From Catellatospora sp. KI3 (lineage in GTDB: Bacteria; Actinomycetota; Actinomycetes; Mycobacteriales; Micromonosporaceae), in the NCBI RefSeq assembly GCF_029948125.1, contig NZ_JASAMB010000010.1, positions 222,627 to 286,626 on the forward strand: a stretch of DNA of 64,000 nucleotides. The letters run 5' to 3'. A program made the position numbers and the translations under genes. The number at the start of each line of letters is the position of its first letter. Positions within the stretch are counted from its first letter, which is position 1. Positions 16,980-24,638 of the stretch are shown here, one piece after another. The notes under the pieces were generated by a model. The model saw only the letters and a program-made list of their open reading frames with translations. It did no database searches and was not told where the DNA came from.

Positions 16980-17917
16980 CACGGCACCGGCTGCGGGTCC
17001 AGCACCGGCGGCGCGGTGACGGGCGTGCCGGGCCGGGTCAGCAGGCAGCGGGCGGCCACCGCCAGGCGGCGCCGGTTGGGCACCACGGCACGGCGGGCGA
17101 ACACGTCGTGGTCGGCCGCCTCCACCTCGTCGAGGATGCCCGCGTACAGGTGGTACGCGGTGCGGATGCAGGCCTGCGAGGTCGGGGCGAGCATGGTCAC
17201 CCCGGGCGCGGCCAGGGCGTAGTGCTCGCGTGCGCGGGCGATCTCGAACCGGACCAGCTCGCGTACGGCTGTGGTCGACGTGCCGCGCTGGGCGCACAGG
17301 TGCAGGTCGGCGGTGCTGAGCCCGAATCGACGCAGGTCCTCCTGCGGCAGGTAGACCCGGCCCCGGTCCAGGTCCTCGGCCACGTCGCGGATGAAGTTGG
17401 TCAGCTGGAACGCCAGCCCCAGCTGCCGGGCGGGCTCGCGGGCCTGGGCCGGGTCGGCCGGGTCGAGGATGGGCAGCATCATCGTGCCGATCACCGCCGC
17501 CGAGCCCTCCATGTACTCCAGCAGCGCGTCGTAGTCGGCGTACTCGGCGATCTCCAGGTCCATGGCCATGGAGTGCAGGAACGAGGCGAAGTCGGCGCGG
17601 TCCAGGTCGAACGCGGCGATGGTGTGCAGCACCGCGGGCAGCAGCGGGTCGTCGGTGCGGGCGCCGTGCAGCCCGGCGACGAACCGGTCTGACCAGTCGC
17701 GCAGCAGCCGGGCCCGTTCGGCGGGCGGTAGCGCCTCGGTCTGGTCGACGATCTCGTCGGCGTGGCGGGTGAAGCCGTAGAGGGCGTGCACATGCGGCCG
17801 TTTCCAGGCCGGCAGCAGCCGGGTAGCCAGGTAGTAGGTGCGGCCGTGCTGTCGGTGCAGGTCCCGGCAGCGGGCGTACGCCGCCGCGAGTTCCGCCTCC
17901 GCGAATTGCGGCTCCAC
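16979..17917 (-). CDS. crtB: Phytoene synthase
   Basis: This enzyme condenses two geranylgeranyl diphosphates to phytoene. The GTG at 17917 is preferred because GGGGAGGG lies just upstream and the protein then starts near the family consensus (AAYARCRDLHRQHGRTYY). A TTG at 17986 would extend it by 23 residues into the crtE start. The two Asp-rich motifs are HADEIVDQT (about residue 65) and NFIRDVAEDLDRGRVYLP (about 180). The product is 312 residues, normal for CrtB. It is the first gene of the leftward operon and divergent from crtE. Confidence 0.9.
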   Translation of the reverse strand: MEPQFAEAELAAAYARCRDLHRQHGRTYYLATRLLPAWKRPHVHALYGFTRHADEIVDQTEALPPAERARLLRDWSDRFVAGLHGARTDDPLLPAVLHTIAAFDLDRADFASFLHSMAMDLEIAEYADYDALLEYMEGSAAVIGTMMLPILDPADPAQAREPARQLGLAFQLTNFIRDVAEDLDRGRVYLPQEDLRRFGLSTADLHLCAQRGTSTTAVRELVRFEIARAREHYALAAPGVTMLAPTSQACIRTAYHLYAGILDEVEAADHDVFARRAVVPNRRRLAVAARCLLTRPGTPVTAPPVLDPQPVP

Positions 17918-17979
17918 GAAGCCCTCCCCAAATCGACTCAGTAATCGACGCAACTTCGACTCTACGCTAGTCTGGCCCC
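17918..17979. promoter_or_regulatory. Divergent crtB/crtE promoter region
   Basis: The 62-base gap carries three TCGAC repeats at 17933, 17945 and 17956 (spacing 12 and 11, about one helical turn each). Rightward, TAGTCT at 17968-17973 stands 6 bases before the crtE GTG, fitting a leaderless crtE mRNA. The crtB ribosome-binding site occupies 17922-17929. The repeats could be a regulator's sites, but no bound factor is known. Confidence 0.45.
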
Positions 17980-19134
17980 GTGGCAAACGACACCTCTTCC
18001 GCTCCTGCCTCCATGCTCGCTGCTTCCGGGCCGTTGACCTGTGAAAACGGCCATGGCGCGGCCGCCGTACCCGGTCCGGCCGAGCTGCCCGCCGCCGTCG
18101 AGCGCGTGCTGGCCGACTTCGTCCGGGAGGAGAGCGCCGCCCTGATGGCGGTCGACCCGGCCCTGCAGCCGCTGGTCTCGGCCGCCCGCGCGGCGGTGCT
18201 GGGCGGCGGCAAGCGGGTGCGTCCGCTCTTCGCGTACTGGGGCTGGCGCAGCGCCGCCGGGCCGCACGCCCCGCTGCACCGGGTCCTGCCCGCGCTGGCG
18301 GCCCTCGAACTGCTGCACGCGTTCGCGCTGGTCCACGACGACGTCATGGACCGCTCCGACACCCGGCGCGGCCGCCCCACGGCCCACCGGCAGCTGGCCG
18401 CCACGCACACCGCCCAGCGGTTGCGCGGCGACGCCGACCGGTTCGGCGACGCGGGCGCGATCCTCGTCGGCGACCTGTGCCTGGTCTGGGCCGACCGGCT
18501 GATGGCCCGCGCCGACGTACCCGCCGCGGTGCTGGCCACCGCCCGCGCCGCCTACGACCGGATGCGGATCGAGGCCGTGGCCGGCCAGTTCCTCGACGTG
18601 CTCGGCGACTGCGCCCGCACCTGGTCGCCCGAGCGGGCCCTGCGCACCGCCCGCCTCAAGACCGCCGGCTACACCGCCACCTGGCCGCTGCACTTCGGCG
18701 CCGCGCTGGCCGGATCCGGCGGCGCCGCCTTCGCGCACGGGCCGCTCGGCCGCGCCTTCACCGGCTACGGCCTGGCCGTCGGCGAGGCGTTCCAGCTGCG
18801 CGACGACCTGCTCGGCCTGTACGGCGAACCCGCCGTCACCGGCAAGCCCGTCGGCGACGACCTCGGCAAACCCACCATGCTGCTGCTGCTCGCCCGGCAG
18901 CGCGCCACCCCCGCCCAGGCCGCCGAACTCGACGCGATCCTGGCCGCACCCCGCCCCGACGTGGGCCGGCTGGCCGCCGCCGTGCGGGTCACCGGCGCGG
19001 CCGAGCAGCTCAGTGACATGATCGGCGAGCGGGTCGCCGACGCTCGGGCCGCGCTGGGGTCCGCGCCGATGCCAGAGGCCGTCCGCGACGGGCTCGGCGA
19101 GCTGGCCGCCGCGGTCGCCTGGCGCGCGGCATGA
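17980..19134 (+). CDS. crtE: Geranylgeranyl diphosphate synthase
   Basis: The 384-residue trans-prenyltransferase has GGGKRVRPLFAYWGW near residue 72, the first Asp-rich motif LVHDDVMDRSDTRRGR near 118, and the second FQLRDDLLGLYGEP near 270. It extends farnesyl or shorter diphosphates to the C20 precursor for CrtB. The N-terminal ~30 residues are low-complexity. The GTG start has no ribosome-binding site but follows a TAGTCT box by 6 bases. It overlaps crtI by 4 bases (ATGA). Confidence 0.9.
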   Translation: MANDTSSAPASMLAASGPLTCENGHGAAAVPGPAELPAAVERVLADFVREESAALMAVDPALQPLVSAARAAVLGGGKRVRPLFAYWGWRSAAGPHAPLHRVLPALAALELLHAFALVHDDVMDRSDTRRGRPTAHRQLAATHTAQRLRGDADRFGDAGAILVGDLCLVWADRLMARADVPAAVLATARAAYDRMRIEAVAGQFLDVLGDCARTWSPERALRTARLKTAGYTATWPLHFGAALAGSGGAAFAHGPLGRAFTGYGLAVGEAFQLRDDLLGLYGEPAVTGKPVGDDLGKPTMLLLLARQRATPAQAAELDAILAAPRPDVGRLAAAVRVTGAAEQLSDMIGERVADARAALGSAPMPEAVRDGLGELAAAVAWRAA

Positions 19135-20633
19135 GCACGAGGAAGGAGCAGGCGGGGATGCGTACCGTCAGCGGACCCAGCGAGCACGTGGTCGTGGTCG
19201 GCGCCGGACTCGGTGGACTGGCCTGCGCGCTGCACCTGGCGGGCGCCGGGCGGCAGGTGACCGTGCTGGAACGCGAGGCCGAACCGGGCGGCCGCGCCGG
19301 GCGCCTGCTGCGCGACGGGTACGAGTTCGACACCGGCCCGACCGTGCTGACCATGCCCGAACTGATCGCCGAGGCGTTCGCCGCCGTCGGTGAGGAGCTG
19401 GCCGACTGGCTCACCCTCACCCCGCTCGACCCGGCCTACCGGGCCTGGTTCCCGGACGGGTCGAAGCTCGACGTCATCGCCGACCCGGCGCGGATGGCCG
19501 AGGAGATCGCGACGGTGTGCGGCCGGGCGGAGGCGGACGGATACCTGCGCTTCGTCGCGTACGCGCGCCGCCTGTGGGAGCTGGAGCGCAACGACTTCAT
19601 CGACCGGAACTTCGACAGCCCGCGCGACCTGCTCACGGCCAACCTGCTGCGGCTGGTCGCCGCCGGTGCCTTCGGCCGCCTCCAGTCGCGCATCGACCAC
19701 TTCCTGAAGGACCCCCGCACCCGCCGCATCTTCTCCTTCCAGGCCATGTACGCGGGCCTGTCCCCGCACAAGGCCCTGGCCGTCTACACCGTGATCTCCT
19801 ACCTGGACTCCGTCGCCGGGGTCTACTTCCCGCACGGCGGCATGCACGCCGTCCCGCGCGCCCTGGCCGCGGCGGGGGAGAAGCACGGCGTGGTCATGCG
19901 GTACGGCACCGAGGTGGCCCGGGTCGAGTCGCGCGGCGGCCGCGCCACCGCCGTGGTGACCACCTCCGGCGAGCGGATCCCGGCCGACGCGGTCGTCCTC
20001 AACCCCGACACCGCCGCCGCGCATGCCCTGGTCACCGGGGCCGCCGCCCCGCGCCGCCGCCTGCGCTACTCGCCCTCCTGCGTCGTCATGCACGTCGGCT
20101 CCGACCGCGGGTACGCCAAGGCCGGGCATCACAACATCCACTTCGGGCGGGCCTGGCGGTCGACGTTCGACGAGGTGATCAACCAGGGGCGGCTGATGAG
20201 CGATCCGTCGCTGCTGGTCACCAACCCCAGCCGCACCGACCCGAGCGTCGCCCCGGCCGGCGGGCACACCTACTACGTGCTCGCGCCCGTGCCGAACCTG
20301 GCCACGGGCCGGCAGGACTGGCGCGGCGGGCTGGCCGAGTCGTACGCCGACGAGCTGGTCGAGGTGCTGGAGCAGCGCGGGTACGTCGGCTTCGGCGACG
20401 GCATCCGCAGTCGGCATGTGGTGACCCCCGCCGACTGGGCCGACGCGGGGATGGCGGCGGGGACCCCGTTCGCCGCCGCGCACACGCTGACCCAGTCGGG
20501 CCCGTTCCGGCCCCGGAACCTGCATCCGTCGCTGTCCAACGTGGTCTTCACCGGCTCCGGCACCACGCCCGGCGTCGGCGTGCCGATGGTGCTGATCTCC
20601 GGCAAACTCGCCGCCGCCCGCATCACCGGCTGA
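19131..20633 (+). CDS. crtI: Phytoene desaturase
   Basis: The 500-residue FAD-dependent desaturase converts phytoene to lycopene. An N-terminal dinucleotide fold (VVVVGAGLGGLACALHLAGA, then EREAEPGGRAGRL) and YEFDTGPTVLTMPEL match CrtI. The C-terminal signature is FTGSGTTPGVGVPMVLISGK. The ATG overlaps the crtE stop. A second in-frame ATG at 19158 with a G-rich leader (GGAGCAGGCGGGG) is an alternative start that would drop nine residues. It is coupled to crtE. Confidence 0.9.
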   Translation: MSTRKEQAGMRTVSGPSEHVVVVGAGLGGLACALHLAGAGRQVTVLEREAEPGGRAGRLLRDGYEFDTGPTVLTMPELIAEAFAAVGEELADWLTLTPLDPAYRAWFPDGSKLDVIADPARMAEEIATVCGRAEADGYLRFVAYARRLWELERNDFIDRNFDSPRDLLTANLLRLVAAGAFGRLQSRIDHFLKDPRTRRIFSFQAMYAGLSPHKALAVYTVISYLDSVAGVYFPHGGMHAVPRALAAAGEKHGVVMRYGTEVARVESRGGRATAVVTTSGERIPADAVVLNPDTAAAHALVTGAAAPRRRLRYSPSCVVMHVGSDRGYAKAGHHNIHFGRAWRSTFDEVINQGRLMSDPSLLVTNPSRTDPSVAPAGGHTYYVLAPVPNLATGRQDWRGGLAESYADELVEVLEQRGYVGFGDGIRSRHVVTPADWADAGMAAGTPFAAAHTLTQSGPFRPRNLHPSLSNVVFTGSGTTPGVGVPMVLISGKLAAARITG

Positions 20634-20694
20634 CCCTGCCCTCAGCCGCCCTCATCACGTCGGCAACCGCAGGTCTCCCGCGCTTGCGGGCGTG

Positions 20695-20886
20695 ATGATC
20701 GCGGCTTGCGGCCACGGGGTGGACGTCGGGGCGACGTTCTGACCGCGAAGGCCGATCATGAGGCTGCACTGGTCTCGGCGCTACGCCCGCGAGCGCCGGT
20801 CTCCAGCGCCTGCGGGCGTGATGATCGCGGCCTGTGGTCACTGAGTGGACTTCAGGGCGACCTCCCGACCCCAAGCGCCGATCATC
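20695..20886. repeat. Family C GATCAT-bounded repeats (two copies)
   Basis: Copy one runs from ATGATCGCGGCTTGCGG to GCCGATCAT. Copy two runs from ATGATCGCGGCCTGTGG to CGCCGATCAT. Ends are inverted (ATGATCG/CGATCAT). Related sequences occur inside the 49.9-50.9 kb element and at 63836-63985. Confidence 0.6.
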
Positions 20887-21212
20887 ACGTCCCACCCAGG
20901 ACACACGCCGATCATGAAGCTGGCGCGGCGAGTTTCGGCGTGGCGCGGCCGACTCCGGTGGTGACGCGCCTGGGCCGGGAGGCCGAGGCGGTCGGTTCGG
21001 GGTTGTGGTGCAGGTGGTGACCGCTGAGGGTGATCTTGTGCGGCCGTGGCTCGATGATCGTTGGTTGCGGTCATCGGATGGGTTCGAGCGGCCGGGTTCG
21101 ACCGCAGGTGCTGACCATCGGGGCGCTGCGGACGGATGATCGCCGTTTCGGTCCTTCAACCTCGATGTTCGCTCAGGGGTGGACCCGGGCGGGTCTCGGA
21201 GCCGAGAAATAC

Positions 21213-21241
21213 TAGCCATGGCGATAGTAGCCATGTACATT
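21213..21241 (+). promoter_or_regulatory. MarR gene promoter with repeated operator-like motif
   Basis: AGCCATG occurs twice (21214-21220 and 21229-21235), 15 bases apart. The second copy abuts TACATT (21236-21241), a -10-like box 7 bases before the GTG at 21249. Binding here would cover the promoter, so self-repression by the MarR protein is likely. The transcript appears leaderless. Confidence 0.5.
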
Positions 21242-21248
21242 AAACGGC

Positions 21249-21719
21249 GTGAGTGAAGCGCGGATGCGGATAGCGACGCCGGGGTTCCTGGTCTGGCGGC
21301 TGTCGATGAAGCTCAGGGTCGCGGTGGATCGGGCGGTGGCGCCCCTCGGCCTCACCCATGCGCAGTACTCGGTGCTCGCGTCCCTCTACGGCATGCATCA
21401 CGCGGGCGAGAGCCCCAGCCAGCGCCGCCTGGCCGACCACACCGGCCTGGAGCCGCTCTACATCTCCAAACTGGCCCGCGGCCTCGAATCCGCCGGGCTG
21501 GTGGACCGCGCCCCCGACCCCGCCGACAGCCGCGCCGTGCGGCTGAACCTGACCGATCAGGGTCGCGACGTGACCGCCAGGGCCGTCGTCGTCGTCCGCG
21601 ACCTCCAGGAACGACTGCTCGCCCCGCTGGGCGGGCTTGCGGGCGAGCGCGCCGCCGCGTTCGTACGCGACCTGAATCTCCTGCTCGACGTGCAGTTGGA
21701 CCCGAAGGAGCAAGCATGA
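21249..21719 (+). CDS. MarR-family transcriptional regulator
   Basis: The 156-residue winged-helix protein carries LTHAQYSVLASLYG, the recognition region RRLADHTGLEPLYISKLARG (residues about 58-77) and a wing with DRAPDPADSRAVRLNLT. All are typical of MarR. It overlaps the next gene by 4 bases. The long gap from crtI argues against belonging to the carotenoid transcript. MarR-type regulators do control carotenoid genes in some actinobacteria, so a regulatory link is possible but unproven. Confidence 0.85.
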   Translation: MSEARMRIATPGFLVWRLSMKLRVAVDRAVAPLGLTHAQYSVLASLYGMHHAGESPSQRRLADHTGLEPLYISKLARGLESAGLVDRAPDPADSRAVRLNLTDQGRDVTARAVVVVRDLQERLLAPLGGLAGERAAAFVRDLNLLLDVQLDPKEQA

Positions 21720-22141
21720 CCACGCTGAATGGACAGATCCTCGGCCAGGCCGAACGGGCCACCCGTGCCGTCCTCGACCGGCTGCTCGACCGGGCCGGAA
21801 CCGACTTCCACGGCTGGGTGCTGCTCAACCTGACCGCGGACGGCGCCGAGCCGGTGCCGCATGCGGCGCTGGCTGCCCGGATGGCCGCCGGACTCAAGAT
21901 CGGCGAGGTGGAGGCCGCCGCCGTGGTCGAGCGGCTGGTCGGCGCGGGGCTGATCGCGGGCGGCGGGGACCGGGGTCTGGCCCAGACCGCCGCGGGTGCC
22001 GAACTGTACCGGCGGATCGGCGCGGGCGTCGCCGAGGTCACCACCCGGCTCTACGGCGGCATCCCGGCCGACGAGCTGGCCGTCGCGGGGCGGGTGCTGC
22101 GGCTGGTCACCGTACGTGCGGACGCGGAGCTGGCGGCCTGA
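21716..22141 (+). CDS. Second MarR-like winged-helix protein
   Basis: The 141-residue product is translationally coupled to the MarR gene (ATGA overlap). The layout follows MarR: an N-terminal helix pair, HAALAARMAAGLKIGEVEAA as the helix-turn-helix region, then VERLVGAGLIAGGGDRGLAQT as a wing. Similarity is weaker than for its neighbour. It could form a heterodimer with the first protein or modulate it. Confidence 0.6.
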   Translation: MTTLNGQILGQAERATRAVLDRLLDRAGTDFHGWVLLNLTADGAEPVPHAALAARMAAGLKIGEVEAAAVVERLVGAGLIAGGGDRGLAQTAAGAELYRRIGAGVAEVTTRLYGGIPADELAVAGRVLRLVTVRADAELAA

Positions 22142-22260
22142 CCGGACGGTCACCCGCGCGGGGGTCAATCGCCCTCGCGCGCGTGACAGTCCGGCGTCCA
22201 GGCATTGTGCGTACACCACTTAACGGGCATTTTGGACTCCACCGGCTGAGGGGGTCTGAG

Positions 22261-23508
22261 ATGCGGGCACGGCAGTCACTGGCGGCGGGCGCGGCGATCC
22301 TGGTCGCGTTCGCCTGGGCGCAGGCCGGGGCGGCACCGGTCGGCCGGGCGGCGGCGCTGCCCGGCGCGGCGACACCGCCGCTGGTCGCGTACTCGGGGCG
22401 GGCGTTCGGCGGCGACTGGCAGTCGTATGGCACGGGCGTGTTCGACAACGCCCGGGGCGAACTGGGCACCGTGGGGAACGACGCGATCAGCTCGCTGCGG
22501 GTGGCGCCCGGCTACCGGGCCGTGGGCTGCGTCGAGGGCGGCGGAGAAGGCCGGGTCGACGAGGGCGACCTCGGCCGGTGCCGCATCTTCGGGCCGGGCG
22601 GCCACGACTCCGTGGGCAGGGACCTCGACGACAAGATCTCCCTGCTGGCCGTGTACGGCGGCCCCGCCCGCCACGCGGGCGCCACCGCGTACCAGGGGCC
22701 GGGGTTCACCGGCGCGGACCTGCCGCTGGGGCCTGGCGGGTTCGAGGCGGCCACGGGCGCGCTCGACCGGCTCGGGGCGGCGATCTCCTCGCTGGCCGTC
22801 GAGGACGGCTACCGGGTGGTGGCCTGCGACCGCGACAGCGTGTCGGCCGGCAGCGACGCCGACCTCGGGCTGTGCCGCCTGTTCGGACCCGGCCGGCACA
22901 GCGGCGTCGGCGACGACCTGCAGCGCAGGATCTCGCTGGTCGCGGTCGGCGGTCCCGCGCTGACCGCGACCAGCGACGCCGGTATGGCCGGACTCCGCCA
23001 GACCTTCGGCCCCGGCATCCACCAGGCGCTGGCCGGCGAGCTGTCCCAGGTCGGCAACGACGCGGTCACCGCACTGCGCGTGGCCGACGGCTACCGCGTG
23101 ATCGCGTGCGCGGACGACCGCACCGACCTCATCGGACAGGGCGACCTCGGCCTGTGCCGCCTGTACGGCCCCGGCGACCGGGACCTGTCCGACGGCCGCC
23201 TCAACGACGCCGTGTCCCTGCTCGCGGTCTACCCGGGCGGCGCGAGCGGCGACTCCGTCCTGGCCTACGCCGACCGCGACCTCAACGGCGCCTCCGCCGC
23301 GTTCGGCCCCGGCTGGTACCCGGCCGCCGACCTCGGCAAGGTCGGCAACGACACCGCCAGCTCCCTCAAGGTCCGCTCCGGCCGCGCCGTCGCCTGCGAA
23401 CACGACCGCGAGCGGCTGGGCACCTGCCGCCTGTACACCGTGGGCGACCACCCCTTCGTAGGCACCTCCCTCAACGACCGCATCTCCCTGCTCGCCGTCG
23501 CCCCCTGA
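22261..23508 (+). CDS. Secreted beta/gamma-crystallin-like protein with eight motifs
   Basis: A signal peptide (MRARQSLAAGAAILVAFAW, cleavage after about QAGAA) precedes about 385 residues of internal repeats. Eight motifs alternate. Odd ones have a Y/A-x-G-F-G core and close with GNDAISSLRV, LGAAISSLAV, GNDAVTALRV or GNDTASSLKV. Even ones read LGLCRLFGPG and close with LDDKISLLAV, LQRRISLVAV, LNDAVSLLAV or LNDRISLLAV. The closing (N/D)(N/D)xx(S/T)S pattern is the calcium site of beta/gamma-crystallins. This implies four two-motif domains, likely Ca-binding, outside the cell. AGGGGG before 22261 supports this start. Confidence 0.65.
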   Translation: MRARQSLAAGAAILVAFAWAQAGAAPVGRAAALPGAATPPLVAYSGRAFGGDWQSYGTGVFDNARGELGTVGNDAISSLRVAPGYRAVGCVEGGGEGRVDEGDLGRCRIFGPGGHDSVGRDLDDKISLLAVYGGPARHAGATAYQGPGFTGADLPLGPGGFEAATGALDRLGAAISSLAVEDGYRVVACDRDSVSAGSDADLGLCRLFGPGRHSGVGDDLQRRISLVAVGGPALTATSDAGMAGLRQTFGPGIHQALAGELSQVGNDAVTALRVADGYRVIACADDRTDLIGQGDLGLCRLYGPGDRDLSDGRLNDAVSLLAVYPGGASGDSVLAYADRDLNGASAAFGPGWYPAADLGKVGNDTASSLKVRSGRAVACEHDRERLGTCRLYTVGDHPFVGTSLNDRISLLAVAP

Positions 23509-23546
23509 CCGGGACGTGCGGCCCCGCAGCCCGCGTCGCGGGTTCG

Positions 23547-23608
23547 TGCAGTTTCGGGGAAAGTGCAGGAAAGGCGCCCAAGATTCCTGCACTTTCCCCG
23601 AAACTGCA
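23547..23608. repeat. Family A hairpin repeat, copy 4 (best preserved)
   Basis: The arms match perfectly for 25 bp (TGCAGTTTCGGGGAAAGTGC plus AGGAA, then TTCCT plus its complement) around a 12-base loop. It lies between the crystallin-like gene and the DUF4262 gene, 38 bases past the stop. Confidence 0.9.
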
Positions 23609-23734
23609 GCCACCTGCCTCCCTCGTACGCGGCGGGTGGATCGCAGACCCTGCCGATCGAGCACGGGTGAGCCGGGCCGGGGCGCCGCCCGACGCGGCGG
23701 CGTCCCGGCACCGACGGCTGGATACGATGCGCCG

Positions 23735-24289
23735 ATGCAGCCTGATCTGTCCCGGCCCTGTTCATGCCGCCTGTGCGTGCCCTCGGGGGAGGAGTTGGAA
23801 GCACACCGGCAGACGGTCGTGGACCATGTCGGTGAGTACGGCTGGCACGCGGCCGGGGTGCTCGCCGACGACCAGTCGCCGGGGTGGGCGTACACGGTGG
23901 GGTTGTGGCACAGCCTGGGCCGCCCCGAGGTGTCGGTGTTCGGGCTGCCGGTGGAGAAGGCGATGGACATCGTGAACGTGGCGGGGCGGCTGGTCCGCGA
24001 CGGCGGCACGCTGGTCGACGGCCGCGACAGCGACGAGATCCTGCGCGGCGTCCCGGTCGCGGTGCGCAAGGTGCATTTCAGCTGGTACGCCGACCTGTTC
24101 GGTCAGGCCGTCGGCTTCTACCAGGGCAAGGTCCCGCCGATGCTGCAGCTGGTGTGGCCGGACCGGTCGGGCCGCTGGCCGTGGGAGGCCGAAGTGGAGG
24201 CGTCCTGCCGCGACAGCCAGCCGATGCTGTGGCTGCCCTGGGACGACCACCCCCGCAACGCCTGGACCGCCCTGCGCGACGGGCAGTAG
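23735..24289 (+). CDS. DUF4262 family protein
   Basis: The 184-residue protein contains VGEYGWHAAGVLADDQSPGW and AYTVGLWHSLGRPEVSVFGL, the signature of DUF4262. The family has no established function. An N-terminal CSCRLC motif could bind a metal. The start at 23735 follows TACGAT (23723-23728) by 6 bases, consistent with a leaderless mRNA. The longer open frame upstream reads through a hairpin repeat and is discarded. Confidence 0.75.
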   Translation: MQPDLSRPCSCRLCVPSGEELEAHRQTVVDHVGEYGWHAAGVLADDQSPGWAYTVGLWHSLGRPEVSVFGLPVEKAMDIVNVAGRLVRDGGTLVDGRDSDEILRGVPVAVRKVHFSWYADLFGQAVGFYQGKVPPMLQLVWPDRSGRWPWEAEVEASCRDSQPMLWLPWDDHPRNAWTALRDGQ

Positions 24290-24340
24290 CCGGCGATAAA
24301 TCGGCTGCGTCCGGCGGCGGGGCGCGGCTACCGTCCTTGC

Positions 24341-24538
24341 ATGACGACGATGCTGGTACAGGTGGATCTGAGGTCGAGCGGGCGCTATCTGACGTGCTGG
24401 GTCGAGCCGAAGGTGCGCGTAGGGGACCAGGTCACGCTCAAGTCTTCCGAAGAGCCCGCCCGCCGCTGGGACGTGCTGCGCGTGGGCGAGCCCCGCGTGA
24501 CCACGGACATCAAGCGCGGCTGGAGCAACAACATCTGA
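24341..24538 (+). CDS. Small conserved hypothetical protein (65 residues)
   Basis: The short basic protein is likely mostly beta (LVQVDLRSSGRYLTCWVEP, VGDQVTLKSSEEPARRWDVL) and ends TDIKRGWSNNI. Similar small proteins are common in actinomycetes without a known role. TACCGT at 24329-24334 stands 6 bases before the ATG, suggesting a leaderless transcript. A strong hairpin follows at 24558. Composition and an intact start support a real gene. Confidence 0.65.
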   Translation: MTTMLVQVDLRSSGRYLTCWVEPKVRVGDQVTLKSSEEPARRWDVLRVGEPRVTTDIKRGWSNNI

Positions 24539-24557
24539 GCCGCTGGACAAGTGGCGC

Positions 24558-24589
24558 ACCCGCCTCGTCCCACCCGGGACGGGGCGGGT
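24558..24589 (+). terminator. Hairpin terminator
   Basis: ACCCGCCTCGTCCC pairs with GGGACGGGGCGGGT with one G-T wobble around a 4-base loop. It follows the 65-residue gene and precedes the dynamin-like operon. Confidence 0.7.
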
Positions 24590-24638
24590 TTCGCATGTTG
24601 GGTGAATGGAACGGGCCCGGATTGGGCATGCTGGACCC

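Larger units (their letters stand above)
20634..21248. other. 615-bp intergenic region with degenerate GATC repeats and a MarR promoter
   Basis: No convincing gene is seen; the small open frames here are shadows of repeats. Two copies of a ~70-bp family C repeat stand at about 20695-20762 and 20819-20886. Each starts ATGATCGCGGC, holds a GGGCGAC core, and ends in CCGATCAT. More degenerate relatives lie near 21053-21140. The last 40 bases hold the MarR promoter/operator. Confidence 0.6.

Noticed and set aside
16979..17297. N-terminal extension of CrtYc
   Set aside because: It is an Arg/Pro-rich shadow of crtB; the ATG overlapping the crtB stop begins with a membrane helix as expected.
17918..17986. 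TTG start for crtB at 17986
   Set aside because: It would overlap the crtE start and lacks a ribosome-binding site, while the GTG at 17917 has GGGGAGGG.
23516..23734. N-terminal extension of the DUF4262 protein
   Set aside because: It translates the family A hairpin; the ATG at 23735 follows a TACGAT box and begins at the family domain.
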